DNA of 64,000 bases from Devosia sp. (GCF_028290625.1 NZ_JAQGJM010000011.1:33448-97447), one strand, 5' to 3'; shown: positions 1 to 9,119, numbered from the stretch's first letter. Notes: generated by a model not told the origin, from the letters alone. A program made the numbers and translations.

Positions 1-2779
1 GCGCCTCGCGCCGATTGAGCTTTAATGACTGGGCGAAAGCATCCGCTCGGGCCAGCTTTTCGAGACTGGCGACAGGCACTCCGGTTCTGAGCCAGAGATC
101 GCGAATTGAAGCATAGCCCTCCCCGCGCTGCTCGACGATGCGCAAAATGTCTTTCTTGGCCAGCCCCTCGACCTGCCGCAGACCCAATCGGAGCGCTTTG
201 TCCGAGCGGATATCGTTCTGCATCCCGGCGTGCTTGGGCCAAATATGCTCCCCAATGGCCCAGCCGCCCTCTTCCAGCGAGCTGTCATAGTCCGAGCAGT
301 TGATATCGGCGGCGCGGATCTCGACACCATGCTCGGCAGCATCGCGTACCAGCTGGCTGGGTGCATAGAAGCCCATCGGCTGGGAGTTGAGCAGCGCACA
401 GAGGAACACATCCGGATAATGGCATTTGAGCCAGCACGAGGCATAGACCAGCAGCGCAAAGGACGCCGCATGACTTTCGGGAAAGCCGTATTCGGCAAAA
501 CCCTTGATCTGCTCGAAGGCACTGCGGGCAAATTCGGGCTTGTAGTTGTTCTTCTCCATACCCGCGAGAAAATCGGCTTCAAACTGCTCGATCTTGCCGG
601 TACGTCGCCAGGCGGCCATCGCACGACGCAATTCGTCCGCGCGTCCGGCTGAAAATCCAGCGCCCACAATAGCAATCTGCATGGCCTGTTCTTGAAACAG
701 CGGTATGCCTAATGTCCGATAGAGCACCGCCTCCAACGCCTTGCTGGGGTATTCAACCTTCTCGATACCTTGCCGGCGTTTGAGATAAGGATGCACCATT
801 CCGCCCTGAATCGGACCGGGTCGGACAATCGCCACCTCGATCACCAGATCGTAGAACTTCTCTGGCTTCAGGCGCGGCAGCATGGACATTTGCGCGCGAC
901 TTTCGATCTGAAACACCCCGATCGTGTCGGCGCGCTGGATCATCGCATAGACCGGTTTGGCGAGCGCCGGAGCTTCGAACTCCTCATTTTGGAGTTCGGC
1001 AAGCCTCACTTCGCGCTTGTAATGCTTTTCCATCAACCCGAACGCTCGCTGAAGGCAGGTCAGCATGCCCAGCGCCAGCACATCGACCTTGAGGATCTTC
1101 AGGGCATCGATGTCGTCCTTGTTCCATTCGATGATGGTGCGGCTATCCATGGCCGACTTGCTGATCGGCACCATGCTTTCCAGCGAGTCCCGGGTGATGA
1201 CAAAGCCACCCACATGCTGGCTGAGATGACGCGGAAAACTTCGCAACACTTTCACCACCTCGAACATTTGCGCCAGGACCGGATCATCCGGGTTAAGGCC
1301 GATACCGGCGACATTGCGCAAATCGACACCTGATCCCCAACCCCAGTGCAATTGATTGAAGGCGGTGATCGTGTCGTCCGAAATGCCGAACACCTTGGCG
1401 GTCTCGCGGATGGCACTCTTGGAGCGATAGCAGATGACGTTGGCGGTGAGCCCGGTGCGTTTGCCGCCATACTTTTGGTAGACGTACTGCATCACCTCTT
1501 CGCGCCGCTCGTGCTCGAAATCGACGTCGATATCAGGAGGCTCGTCGCGCTCGGTCGAGATAAACCGCCCGAACACCAGAGTGGCCTTGCGCGGATCGAC
1601 TTCAGTGATTTCGAGGCAATAACAAACTGTCGAATTGGCCGCCGAGCCGCGGCCTTGGCAGAGAATGCCCAGATCATAACGGGCGTGACGGACGATATCC
1701 TGCACCGTCAGGAAATAGGCGGCATACCCTTTTTCGTCGATGAGTTTGAGCTCTTCGCGTATCTGCCCCTCGGTGCCGGGCGGCAAACCTTGGGGGAAGC
1801 GTTTGGCGGCGCCCTCCCAGGTCAGTCGCTCCAGCGTTTGCTGGGCCGTCTCGCCATTGCCAATGGTTTCCTCGGGATAATTGTATTCGAGTTGATTGAG
1901 CGAAAATCCGATCCGGTTAGTGAAGCGCTGCGTTTCAGCAATGGCTTCCGGATGCTCGGCAAAAAGCCGCGCCATTTCGTCTCGCGGCTTGAGATGGCGC
2001 TCGGCATTGGCCTGCAGCCGCCGCCCCGCTGTTTCCAGTGTCAGATGTTCGCGGATGCAGGTGACGACGTCCTGAACGATAGCCCGATCCGGGTCGTGAT
2101 ACAGCACGTCATTGCTGGCCAGCATAGGCGCGCCACAGCGGCGGCCTAGATCGTCAATGCGATTGAGGCGAGCTCGGTCCCGACCAAGATAGCGCGCAAT
2201 ACCCGCCACCCAGACATTGCCGGGGAAGTGCCGGGCCAGTCTAGCGAGTACGGTTTCGCTCAAGGACCAGTGGCGTTCATCGGGGATGAGGATGAAAAGC
2301 TGACCCGCGGCAAAGTTTTCGGCCGGCCCCTGATAGTCAGTCGAGGTGACAGGACCCTCCGATGCCAGCAAATCCGTCAGCTTCAACAGCGGCTTGCCCT
2401 TTTCGCCATTCTGGTTGGCGATAGTGAGCAGTTTGCACAATCGTCCATAGGCTACCCGATCAGCGGGATAGGCCACGATGTCGGGAGTGCCATCGGCGAA
2501 ACACAGTCGCACGCCGACCAGATAGCGGAAATCGGAGAAATCATCGCCGCGTTCGCGCGCCGTGACAAAGCCCCTGACTACTCCGGCAAAGCTGTTGCGG
2601 TCACAGAGACCCAAACCGTCCAGGCCAAGATGCATGGCGCCCGAAACCAATTCTTCGGGATGTGAACCGCTCTGCAGGAAAGAGAAATTGCTCGTCGTGA
2701 CCAGTTCGGTAAAGGCTGGCGCCAAGGACACCGCGACCGCTTTTCCTGGCGACTTGGTGAAAGGAACAACCTCGCTCAT
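1..2779 (-). CDS. dnaE2: Error-prone DNA polymerase DnaE2 (ImuC), 3' end cut by window edge
   Basis: This is the catalytic polymerase of the SOS-induced ImuA-ImuB-DnaE2 translesion mutasome. The frame stays open from the ATG at 2779 to the window edge, giving about 926 residues where the family usually has about 1,080, so the C-terminus lies outside. The N-terminus has a PHP-type domain (ELVTTSNFSFL, then SHPEEL) in which I do not see the metal-binding HxH. The catalytic aspartates are in PDIDVDFEHERREEVM. Further C-family blocks are ALGMLTCL, GVFQIESRAQMSMLPRL and IVRPGPIQGGMVHPYL, and GFPESHAASFALLVYAS is typical of DnaE2 rather than DnaE1. The start overlaps the imuB stop (ATGA), so translation is probably coupled. 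Its base composition looks lower in GC than most of the window by eye. Confidence 0.96.
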   Translation of the reverse strand, partial: MSEVVPFTKSPGKAVAVSLAPAFTELVTTSNFSFLQSGSHPEELVSGAMHLGLDGLGLCDRNSFAGVVRGFVTARERGDDFSDFRYLVGVRLCFADGTPDIVAYPADRVAYGRLCKLLTIANQNGEKGKPLLKLTDLLASEGPVTSTDYQGPAENFAAGQLFILIPDERHWSLSETVLARLARHFPGNVWVAGIARYLGRDRARLNRIDDLGRRCGAPMLASNDVLYHDPDRAIVQDVVTCIREHLTLETAGRRLQANAERHLKPRDEMARLFAEHPEAIAETQRFTNRIGFSLNQLEYNYPEETIGNGETAQQTLERLTWEGAAKRFPQGLPPGTEGQIREELKLIDEKGYAAYFLTVQDIVRHARYDLGILCQGRGSAANSTVCYCLEITEVDPRKATLVFGRFISTERDEPPDIDVDFEHERREEVMQYVYQKYGGKRTGLTANVICYRSKSAIRETAKVFGISDDTITAFNQLHWGWGSGVDLRNVAGIGLNPDDPVLAQMFEVVKVLRSFPRHLSQHVGGFVITRDSLESMVPISKSAMDSRTIIEWNKDDIDALKILKVDVLALGMLTCLQRAFGLMEKHYKREVRLAELQNEEFEAPALAKPVYAMIQRADTIGVFQIESRAQMSMLPRLKPEKFYDLVIEVAIVRPGPIQGGMVHPYLKRRQGIEKVEYPSKALEAVLYRTLGIPLFQEQAMQIAIVGAGFSAGRADELRRAMAAWRRTGKIEQFEADFLAGMEKNNYKPEFARSAFEQIKGFAEYGFPESHAASFALLVYASCWLKCHYPDVFLCALLNSQPMGFYAPSQLVRDAAEHGVEIRAADINCSDYDSSLEEGGWAIGEHIWPKHAGMQNDIRSDKALRLGLRQVEGLAKKDILRIVEQRGEGYASIRDLWLRTGVPVASLEKLARADAFAQSLKLNRREA

Positions 2780-4455
2780 GAGAAAAACCCATGCAAATAC
2801 CAGGTTGGGTTTGGCGCCACACCATAGATACCGAGACGGAACAGCCAGAAGCGGCGACCGCCAGCATCTTCCGCGATGTAATAATCACGAACGGCGTTCC
2901 AGGTGTAAAAAAGCGGTACATTCGGTGTGTAGGGCGGCTCCTTGCCCTGTTGTTTGAGCTCATTCAGTTCTTGTTGCGTGAGGGGCGGGACCAGGACGAG
3001 GCGCTGGCCGCTGCGCCACCATTCGGCATTGAGCCGCTCCGGACCCTGGGCCTTGACGAACCTGTAGCTCACCCTGCGCCAGATCATCGCCATCGGCGGA
3101 CCGTCAGGCACTTCGGCCGTAATCCCGATTGGTTCAGGCATAGGCAGCAGTCGGAGAGGACGCGCCTGTTCGGGATCCGGCGCCGCGGCGGGGTTGTCGG
3201 CACTGCGGGCAATCACCGGCTCAAGCCGCACCGCACGTTCGGGAATATGGGTATCGACGAAGGCGCTACGCACGACCGACAGTGTGCCCAGCCGGCTGCT
3301 CATGCGATCGTAAAGGTGGCCCAGATCCGTATCGTCTCCGCGCGAAAATGCCCCCAACTGACTTGGCTCCAACGGCGCCACTGAGCTGGCTGCCAGGCGG
3401 ATCATATCAATGCCGAAGCCGGCGTCGTATTCTCCCTGCAGGCGTTCGGCACGATTGGCGAACAGCCGCGCGATATGATCAGGATCGCGTGTCGGGCTGC
3501 CGGCATTGACCGACAGCGTCATGACCTTGTGGTCGACTCGATAAAGAAACAGGTGAAACGCCTGCGCACCAAGCCCCTCGCTTTCAAGACGAATGCCGAG
3601 TTGGATGGCCAGGTCCTGAGTGGTCATCAGCACGTCGTCCATCAGCCCGATCGGATCGGGGAATTTTCGTTCGGCATAACGTTCGGCAACGGGCAGGCGC
3701 GGAGCTATGCGCTCTTCGGCGTAGCCAAAGGCCTGATCGAGCCGCATGATCAGGGAGGCCCCGAAGCGGGCCTGCAAGCCCTTGCGGTCACGGCCGCGCA
3801 ACTGTCCGATCTGCTTGAGGCCCATCTGGATCAGTCCCGCCACTTGCATCGGCGCCAGACGCAGGGCCGCGACCGAAAGGCCATCGAGCAGGCCCCCCGT
3901 CTGCTCAGCGGGAACGACGCGGTTCGGAGCGAAATGGCTGGCGGCCCAGGCGGCGCCGATGGTGGAAGCCACGGCACCGTCGGCGGCATAGCCCAGTTGG
4001 CGCAAGCGCAGCACCAGGGTGCGCAACATGCCCAGCTCACTCCCAAACAGATGCGATACTCCGGTGATATCGAGCACCAGATCACCATAGACGTTCATGT
4101 CGCTCATTACCGCCACCAGCGGGCTGGCATTGGAGTGCCAATCGGCAAAGGTGCCGAACGCCGCTTCCAGCAGCGGCAGATCGATTTCACGCGCAGTCAG
4201 ATCCGGCACCATGGCGCGGGCATCGGCAAGATTCTGTCCGATAAAAAGCTTTTGCGCCCCAGCCAGCCGATCCACCGCTGCCAACCGCAACCCGCCTTTA
4301 ATCCGCTCGTAAAGCGCCAAAGGACTGGTCAGTGCCGGTTCAGCCCGCTTCAGATAATCGGTCGGCCAGGTCGGCAAATAGAGCGCCAGATAGCGCCTGT
4401 CGTTCAACAGACCCGGCTGGGTGTCTTCTCCTGTCAGCGACGATCTGAAAGCCAT
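2776..4455 (-). CDS. imuB: ImuB, inactive Y-family polymerase-like mutasome subunit
   Basis: The 559-residue protein is the ImuB branch of the Y-family (DinB/UmuC) polymerases, an adaptor known to link DnaE2 to the beta clamp and ImuA. The conserved opening RRYLALYLPTWPTD is at residues 20-33, and VYGDLVLDITGVSHLFG lies where active polymerases carry the SIDE catalytic motif. Catalytic acidic residues are therefore missing, as expected of ImuB. The C-terminus has the typical block around FWLFRLG and ends WYLHGFFS. The gene overlaps the end of imuA by 116 bases, and the conserved N-terminal motif lies inside that overlap, so the overlap looks real. Its stop overlaps the dnaE2 start. Confidence 0.95.
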   Translation of the reverse strand: MAFRSSLTGEDTQPGLLNDRRYLALYLPTWPTDYLKRAEPALTSPLALYERIKGGLRLAAVDRLAGAQKLFIGQNLADARAMVPDLTAREIDLPLLEAAFGTFADWHSNASPLVAVMSDMNVYGDLVLDITGVSHLFGSELGMLRTLVLRLRQLGYAADGAVASTIGAAWAASHFAPNRVVPAEQTGGLLDGLSVAALRLAPMQVAGLIQMGLKQIGQLRGRDRKGLQARFGASLIMRLDQAFGYAEERIAPRLPVAERYAERKFPDPIGLMDDVLMTTQDLAIQLGIRLESEGLGAQAFHLFLYRVDHKVMTLSVNAGSPTRDPDHIARLFANRAERLQGEYDAGFGIDMIRLAASSVAPLEPSQLGAFSRGDDTDLGHLYDRMSSRLGTLSVVRSAFVDTHIPERAVRLEPVIARSADNPAAAPDPEQARPLRLLPMPEPIGITAEVPDGPPMAMIWRRVSYRFVKAQGPERLNAEWWRSGQRLVLVPPLTQQELNELKQQGKEPPYTPNVPLFYTWNAVRDYYIAEDAGGRRFWLFRLGIYGVAPNPTWYLHGFFS

Positions 4456-5149
4456 TTTGCGTCCACTCCAGTAGCCATTCCTGGTTTTGCCTGTCGCCGA
4501 TTACGCCCCGTTCCAGCCGGGCTCGCCATCGGGTTTCTCCGGGTGCGCGGGCATCGAATTGCGTGGTGGCGCTGAGCGCGGGCGTCAGGTGCCAGCGCAA
4601 TTGGGCGGCGCTGGCCTCGCGCCAGGCGCCATAGCGCAGCAGGAACAATGACGTGCCGCCGGCATCGGCGCGCAGGCTGAGGCGGCGGCTGGCGGTGAAA
4701 TCGAGCACTTTGGGATGGCCGGCGATATCGGCGATCACCGCCGCCACCGCGCCACAGGCCAAAGCTTCCTCGACGGCCCAGAGCAGCTCGATAATATTGG
4801 CCGGCCGGATCAACACTAGCGCATCGGGATCGAAGCCGAAGCTGGCGAGCCCCGGCCCGTAGGGCAGGCCCATCTCCTGGGCTTCGGCCAGCATCTGCAG
4901 ATAGATCACCGCGCGGCGGGTGGGGGTCAGCAGGCTGCGCACCTGCCCCAGGGCAAAACCCAGCAGCGCCGCGCTATTGCGGCGCTCGTCGGCAAAAACT
5001 TCCTGCACCAGGCCAGGCGCCGGCACGATGAACCGATCGGGCTCGTGATCCTGCACGCTGACCGGCTCGCTCAGCACCGGCCGCCGCTCGATATTGGCGA
5101 TGCTGGCGCGTAACGCCGCCAGCCGTTCCTGTTTTGCCGGGTTGCTCAT
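4340..5149 (-). CDS. imuA: ImuA, RecA-like SOS mutagenesis protein
   Basis: First gene of the SOS mutagenesis operon, about 269 residues. ImuA is a RecA/SulA-like protein that acts with ImuB and DnaE2 in damage-induced mutagenesis. Recognisable features are the short N-terminal KQERLAALRASIANIE segment, the central TRRAVIYLQMLAEAQEMGLPYGPGLASFG stretch (read in two parts), and the C-terminal WLLEW block shared by family members. Two starts are possible: an ATG at 5161 and one four codons later at 5149. An AGGA lies directly against the first, so I prefer the second, although its spacing of about 12 is long. A LexA-type box lies just upstream. The last 38 codons overlap imuB. Confidence 0.9.
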   Translation of the reverse strand: MSNPAKQERLAALRASIANIERRPVLSEPVSVQDHEPDRFIVPAPGLVQEVFADERRNSAALLGFALGQVRSLLTPTRRAVIYLQMLAEAQEMGLPYGPGLASFGFDPDALVLIRPANIIELLWAVEEALACGAVAAVIADIAGHPKVLDFTASRRLSLRADAGGTSLFLLRYGAWREASAAQLRWHLTPALSATTQFDARAPGETRWRARLERGVIGDRQNQEWLLEWTQNGFQIVADRRRHPAGSVERQALSGALFADLADRLSEAG

Positions 5150-5175
5150 GGAGCCAACCATTCCTGTTGTTTTTA

Positions 5176-5190
5176 GAACAAACAGGGAAC
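5176..5190 (-). promoter_or_regulatory. LexA SOS box (GTTC-N7-GTTC) upstream of imuA
   Basis: On the minus strand the site reads GTTCCCTGTTTGTTC, a perfect match to the alphaproteobacterial LexA direct repeat GTTC-N7-GTTC. It lies 15-27 bases before the two possible imuA starts, so LexA bound here should block transcription of the whole imuA-imuB-dnaE2 operon. The motif is seen directly; LexA binding is inferred from its known consensus. Confidence 0.9.
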
Positions 5191-5386
5191 ACCAAATGCC
5201 GCTCCAGAGTCAAGCTGACTCTTTTCCCTCGCCTCAGGTGTGGCGACGCGGCATCAGCGCCGCACAAGACCGCGTGATGCCTGCGCCGCCGTCTTGAGAG
5301 AATCCGGGCCGCTGTCTATCGTGGTCTGGCCTGCCTCCCGGCGTGCCCCAATAGTGTCGTTTCGTCGCTCGTCAAAGGAGGCCCGC

Positions 5387-5827
5387 ATGTTCGAGGCCCT
5401 GTCCCGCCTGTTCAACAAACCGGAAGCCGCCACCTCGATCCACGACCCCAAGCTGGCCGTGGCGGCGCTGCTGGTGCATCTGGCGGCCGTCGATGGACAG
5501 GTCAAGGATGAGGAACGCCAGGCCATCAAGGGCGCGCTGCAGGATCACTATGATCTCGATGAAACCGCAGTGGACCGGCTGGTCAAGGAAGCCTCGCTGC
5601 GCGACGCCGAATCGGTGGATTTCTACAAATTCACCTCGGCCCTGTCCTCGCTGGACAATGAGGACCGCATCGAAATCATTCGCATGATGTGGACCGTGGT
5701 GTTCTCCGACAAGGACAATCACGAGCTCGAGGACAACATGGTCTGGCGCATCGCCGAGCTGATCGGCGTTTCCGCGCGCGACCGCACCATTCTGCGCAAC
5801 CAGATCGGCAAGGGCGGCAAGGCCTAA
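5387..5827 (+). CDS. TerB-like tellurite-resistance/helical domain protein
   Basis: A 146-residue all-helical protein of the TerB-like family. It carries LAVAALLVHLAAVDGQVKDE near residue 25, where the acidic VDGxxxxxE motif is typical of TerB-like metal-binding helices, and a second acidic repeat FSDKDNHELEDN near residue 110. No signal peptide or membrane segment is visible, so it is probably cytoplasmic. The ATG at 5387 follows a clear AAAGGAG site six bases upstream; earlier in-frame starts lack one. The gene stands alone, divergent from imuA and convergent with the next gene (13-base gap). The family's exact biochemical role is unknown, and a link to tellurite is not implied here. Confidence 0.85.
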   Translation: MFEALSRLFNKPEAATSIHDPKLAVAALLVHLAAVDGQVKDEERQAIKGALQDHYDLDETAVDRLVKEASLRDAESVDFYKFTSALSSLDNEDRIEIIRMMWTVVFSDKDNHELEDNMVWRIAELIGVSARDRTILRNQIGKGGKA

Positions 5828-5840
5828 GCCCGCGCCAGGC

Positions 5841-6416
5841 TCAATCGCGCGCGTCCCAGGCGGTGAACTTGCCGATGATGTCCACCTTGTCATTAACGCA
5901 GTCGAACTTGCCGGCCTTGTCGGCGGCTTGCCGGGCGAGCTCGTTGGCATTGGGATTGGCCAGCGCGTCGATATAGGCGATGTGACAGGTCTGGCCTTCG
6001 AGCAATTGGGTCACCACCAGCACCTCGTTGGTTTCCTCATAGGTTTCCTGGTTCTGGGTGAAATAGCGCACGATGGTGGCCACCGGCAGCCAGCCGCCCG
6101 AGGCATTGCTGAGGCGCCATTCCAGTTTCGCTCCAAGGTGATTGAACGGCCCCAGGCTCTGCGAGCGGCCCGGTTCATCGTCGATATTGAAACCATAGGA
6201 GATGACGAAGCGCAGATCGCCCTCCGATATCTGCAGCGGATAACCCTTGTAGCCGGGGCAGGCCCAACTGGCGCCGAAATCGTCGGCGTTGAGCACCAGG
6301 CATTGGTCCAGATTGATATCCGTATAGGCGCTGTTGAAGCCGGCGAAGGCGGGTTGTGCCACGCCAAATGTGCCGGCCAAAGCCAGTATGGGCAGCCACC
6401 AAAAAGTCTTCGTCAT
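5841..6416 (-). CDS. Secreted protein of unknown function (191 aa)
   Basis: The protein starts with a clear Sec signal peptide (MTKTFWWLPILALAGTFG, cleavage probably after PAFA at about residue 25). The mature part is acidic with four cysteines (QCLVLNA, WACPGYKGY, GQTCHIAY, KFDCVND), which could form two disulfides in the periplasm. I do not recognise the family with certainty. The cysteine positions, the C-GYKGYP segment and the LEWRLSNASGGWLPVATIVRY stretch (in parts) suggest a small periplasmic domain. It stands alone between terB-like and ppa, reading opposite to both. Confidence 0.7.
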   Translation of the reverse strand: MTKTFWWLPILALAGTFGVAQPAFAGFNSAYTDINLDQCLVLNADDFGASWACPGYKGYPLQISEGDLRFVISYGFNIDDEPGRSQSLGPFNHLGAKLEWRLSNASGGWLPVATIVRYFTQNQETYEETNEVLVVTQLLEGQTCHIAYIDALANPNANELARQAADKAGKFDCVNDKVDIIGKFTAWDARD

Positions 6417-6534
6417 CGTCTCATCTCCTCATGCGCATACCAGTATCGGCGGCAATATGGCTTGCTTTTGGGGCGTACCCTAGGCAGAACGCGGCCAGAC
6501 TGCCGCCCTCCGTATGAACGAGACCTGACAGCAA

Positions 6535-7068
6535 ATGAACATCGACGCCATTCCGACCGGCAAGAACCCGCCCGACGACCTCAACGTCATCATCGAAGTG
6601 CCGATGGGTGGCGAGCCGATCAAATACGAGATCGACAAAGCCAGTGGCGCGCTGTTCGTCGACCGTTTCCTCTATACGCCGATGCGTTACCCCGGCAATT
6701 ACGGCTTTGTGCCCCACACGCTGTGCGGCGACGGTGATCCGCTCGACGTCATTGTGATGAATTCGCGGCCTCTGGTCCCTGGCGCGGTCGTGCGCTGCCG
6801 CCCCTTCGGCGTACTGTTTATGGAAGACGATGGCGGGCAGGACGAAAAAATCCTCGCTTTGCCGGTCAGCAAGCTCACCAAGATGTACGACAACATCAAG
6901 GATATCGGCGATATGCAGCCGATCCAGGTCGAGCGGGTGAAGCACTTCTTCACTCATTACAAGGATCTGGAACCCGGCAAGTGGGCCAAGATTTCCCATG
7001 TCGGCGGTTATGAGGATGCCAAGAAGGTCATTCTCGAGTCGATCGAGCGGGCCAACGCGGCGAAGTAG
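6535..7068 (+). CDS. ppa: Inorganic pyrophosphatase (soluble, family I)
   Basis: This cytoplasmic enzyme hydrolyses pyrophosphate to two phosphates and so drives biosynthetic reactions. The length of 177 residues is normal for bacterial family I enzymes. The signature [10 protein letters not shown] at about residues 64-73 carries the Mg2+-binding aspartates, and the N-terminal [15 protein letters not shown] and [19 protein letters not shown] blocks (read in parts) contain substrate-binding lysine, arginine and tyrosine. A second pyrophosphate-consuming enzyme, the membrane pump HppA, is encoded about 8 kb away. Confidence 0.97.
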   Translation: MNIDAIPTGKNPPDDLNVIIEVPMGGEPIKYEIDKASGALFVDRFLYTPMRYPGNYGFVPHTLCGDGDPLDVIVMNSRPLVPGAVVRCRPFGVLFMEDDGGQDEKILALPVSKLTKMYDNIKDIGDMQPIQVERVKHFFTHYKDLEPGKWAKISHVGGYEDAKKVILESIERANAAK

Positions 7069-7131
7069 CCGCTGTCTCATCCTCGCCGCAAACGGGTGCA
7101 TGGTCGGGACCAGTCCTGAGGGAAGATCACC

Positions 7132-8514
7132 ATGAAACCCGTTCTCGCGGCGCTGGCCGCCGTGTTGCTGACATCCCAGCTTGCCTTGGCCCAAGCGCCC
7201 GTTGTGCTCCCCGATGAGGCGGCGGTCGCCCAGATTCTGGCCGACCGAATCACCCGCGATGGCCAGGGCGTCGGCATGGCGGTGGGTCTGGTTGAAGGCG
7301 CCACACCGCGTTTCGTGGTCCATGGCAATCTCGATACCGGCGGCGCGCCGGTCGATGAGCATACGCTGTTCGAAATCGGCTCGGTCACCAAGATCTTCAC
7401 CGACCTGCTGCTGGCCGACATGGTACTGCGCGGCGAGATGAAGCTCGACGACCCGGTCGCCGATTACCTGCCCGCGGGCACGGTCATCCCCGAGCGGGAC
7501 GGCAAGCAGATCACGCTGTTCGACCTGGCGACCCACAGCTCCGGCCTGCCGCGCATGCCGGCCAATATGGCGCCGGCCGATCCGTTCAATCCCTTTGCCG
7601 ATTACAGCGCCGAGCAGCTTTATGCGTTCCTCGGCGTCTACACCTTGCCCCGCGATATCGGCACCCAGTTCGAATATTCCAATCTGGGCCTGGCGCTGCT
7701 CGGCCAAGCCATCGCCACCAAATCTGGCATGGATTACTCGACCTTGGTGCGCACCCGCATTCTGGAGCCGCTGGGCATGACCGACACGGCGATGACCCTG
7801 ACGCCGGAGCAGACGGCGCGGCTCGCCACCGGCCATGACGGGCAATTGGAGGCCACCCCGCATTGGGATTTCGATGTCTTCGCGCCGGCCGGCGCCTACC
7901 GGTCCAGCGCCGCCGACATGGCCAAATTCGTCGCCGCCGCCAGCGGCGCGGTCTCGACGCCGCTGGACGCCGCCTTCGCGCTGATGCTGGAGCGCACCAG
8001 GCCGGTCGAACCCAGCACCAATATCGCGCTGGGCTGGCTGATCACCGACCATGATGGCAAACAGACTGTCTGGCATGACGGCATTACGGGCGGCTTTTGG
8101 GCCTTTATCGGCGTCAACCGCGCCAGCAAGGTGGGCGCTGTCGTGCTGGCCAATACCTCGACCACAAGCGGCATCAACGATATCGGCCTGCACCTGCTGG
8201 ACCAGAGCGTGGCTTTGGCCGCGCAGCCCAAGCGCCATGTCGCGGTCGACATCGATCCGGCGCTGCTGGCCAACTATGTCGGCGATTACGCCTTGGCGCC
8301 GGACTTCGTGCTGACCGTCACCGCCGAGGATGGAAGCCTGTTCGTCCAGGCCACGAACCAGCCCAAAAACCAGGTGTTCTTCGAAGGCGACCACAATTTC
8401 TTCTACAAGGTTGTCGACGCGCAATTGAGCTTCACCATGGGGCCTGATGGCAAGGCCACCAGCATAATCCTGCATCAAAACGGTCAGGACATTCCGGGGC
8501 CGCGGCAACCATGA
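7132..8514 (+). CDS. Secreted serine hydrolase, class C beta-lactamase/esterase fold
   Basis: The 460-residue protein has a signal peptide (MKPVLAALAAVLLTSQLALA) and a beta-lactamase-related domain at about residues 30-350. The catalytic SxxK is SVTK in IGSVTKIFTDLLLADM (near residue 85), the second motif is YSN in FEYSNLGLALLGQA, and HDGITGG is in the position of the KTG-like third motif. A C-terminal domain of about 90 residues with alternating strands follows, as in many esterase or D-aminopeptidase relatives. It probably acts in the periplasm on a peptide or ester; real beta-lactamase activity cannot be told from sequence. Its stop overlaps the next start (ATGA). Confidence 0.88.
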   Translation: MKPVLAALAAVLLTSQLALAQAPVVLPDEAAVAQILADRITRDGQGVGMAVGLVEGATPRFVVHGNLDTGGAPVDEHTLFEIGSVTKIFTDLLLADMVLRGEMKLDDPVADYLPAGTVIPERDGKQITLFDLATHSSGLPRMPANMAPADPFNPFADYSAEQLYAFLGVYTLPRDIGTQFEYSNLGLALLGQAIATKSGMDYSTLVRTRILEPLGMTDTAMTLTPEQTARLATGHDGQLEATPHWDFDVFAPAGAYRSSAADMAKFVAAASGAVSTPLDAAFALMLERTRPVEPSTNIALGWLITDHDGKQTVWHDGITGGFWAFIGVNRASKVGAVVLANTSTTSGINDIGLHLLDQSVALAAQPKRHVAVDIDPALLANYVGDYALAPDFVLTVTAEDGSLFVQATNQPKNQVFFEGDHNFFYKVVDAQLSFTMGPDGKATSIILHQNGQDIPGPRQP

Positions 8515-9119
8515 GCCTCGGCCAGATCGTCATTCTAAACGGTGCGCCACGAGCGGGGAAATCTTCGATCGCCGCAGCGGTGCAAGCGAGCCTGAATGGC
8601 ACCTGGATCAATCTGGGCGTCGACACCTATGCCAAGGCCACGCCGTCGCAGTTAATGCCCGGCATAGGGCTTCGGCCGGGCGGCGAACGGCCGGACCTGG
8701 AAGTCGCAGTGCCGGTCCTCTATGCGGCGCTCTATGACAGCATCGCCGCCCATGCCCGGCTGGGGCTGAACGTCGTTGCCGATTTTGGTCATCACGACGA
8801 CTACTCCCAGCCGCTCGGCATCCTGCCCGACTGTGCCCGGCGCCTGGTGGGCCTGCCGGTGCTGTTCGTCGGCGTCTATTGCCCGCTCAACACCATCATG
8901 GCCCGTCGCAATGCCGATCCACAGAACGGGTTTTATGCCACTGGCGAAACGGCACCGCCGCCGGTGCTGCGCTGGCAGGAGGCGGTGCATCTGCCGGGGA
9001 TTTACGACCTCACAGTCGACACCTCCACAACCAGTCCGGAACAATGCGCGGCGGCCATCGCGGCAGCCATTGCCGAGCCACCGATCATCAGCGCCTTCGA
9101 ACAGCTTGCCCGGCTGTAG
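8511..9119 (+). CDS. Chloramphenicol 3-O-phosphotransferase-like kinase
   Basis: A 202-residue P-loop kinase of the CPT family. The Walker A is GAPRAGKSS near the N-terminus, and INLGVDTYAKATP carries the aspartate that serves as catalytic base in Streptomyces CPT (GVDSLIEAMP there). A histidine-rich VVADFGHHDDYS segment and a later VYCPLNTIMARRNAD lid-like segment follow. The start overlaps the hydrolase stop by four bases, so the two are probably made together. Known members phosphorylate chloramphenicol, but many chromosomal ones have unknown substrates. A terminator-like hairpin follows the stop. Confidence 0.82.
   Translation: MSLGQIVILNGAPRAGKSSIAAAVQASLNGTWINLGVDTYAKATPSQLMPGIGLRPGGERPDLEVAVPVLYAALYDSIAAHARLGLNVVADFGHHDDYSQPLGILPDCARRLVGLPVLFVGVYCPLNTIMARRNADPQNGFYATGETAPPPVLRWQEAVHLPGIYDLTVDTSTTSPEQCAAAIAAAIAEPPIISAFEQLARL

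Noticed and set aside
6421..8508. Long open frame of 695 codons on the minus strand across ppa and the hydrolase
   Set aside because: It is the antisense of clear genes on the plus strand and has arginine/glutamine-rich shadow composition; GC-rich DNA makes such frames common.
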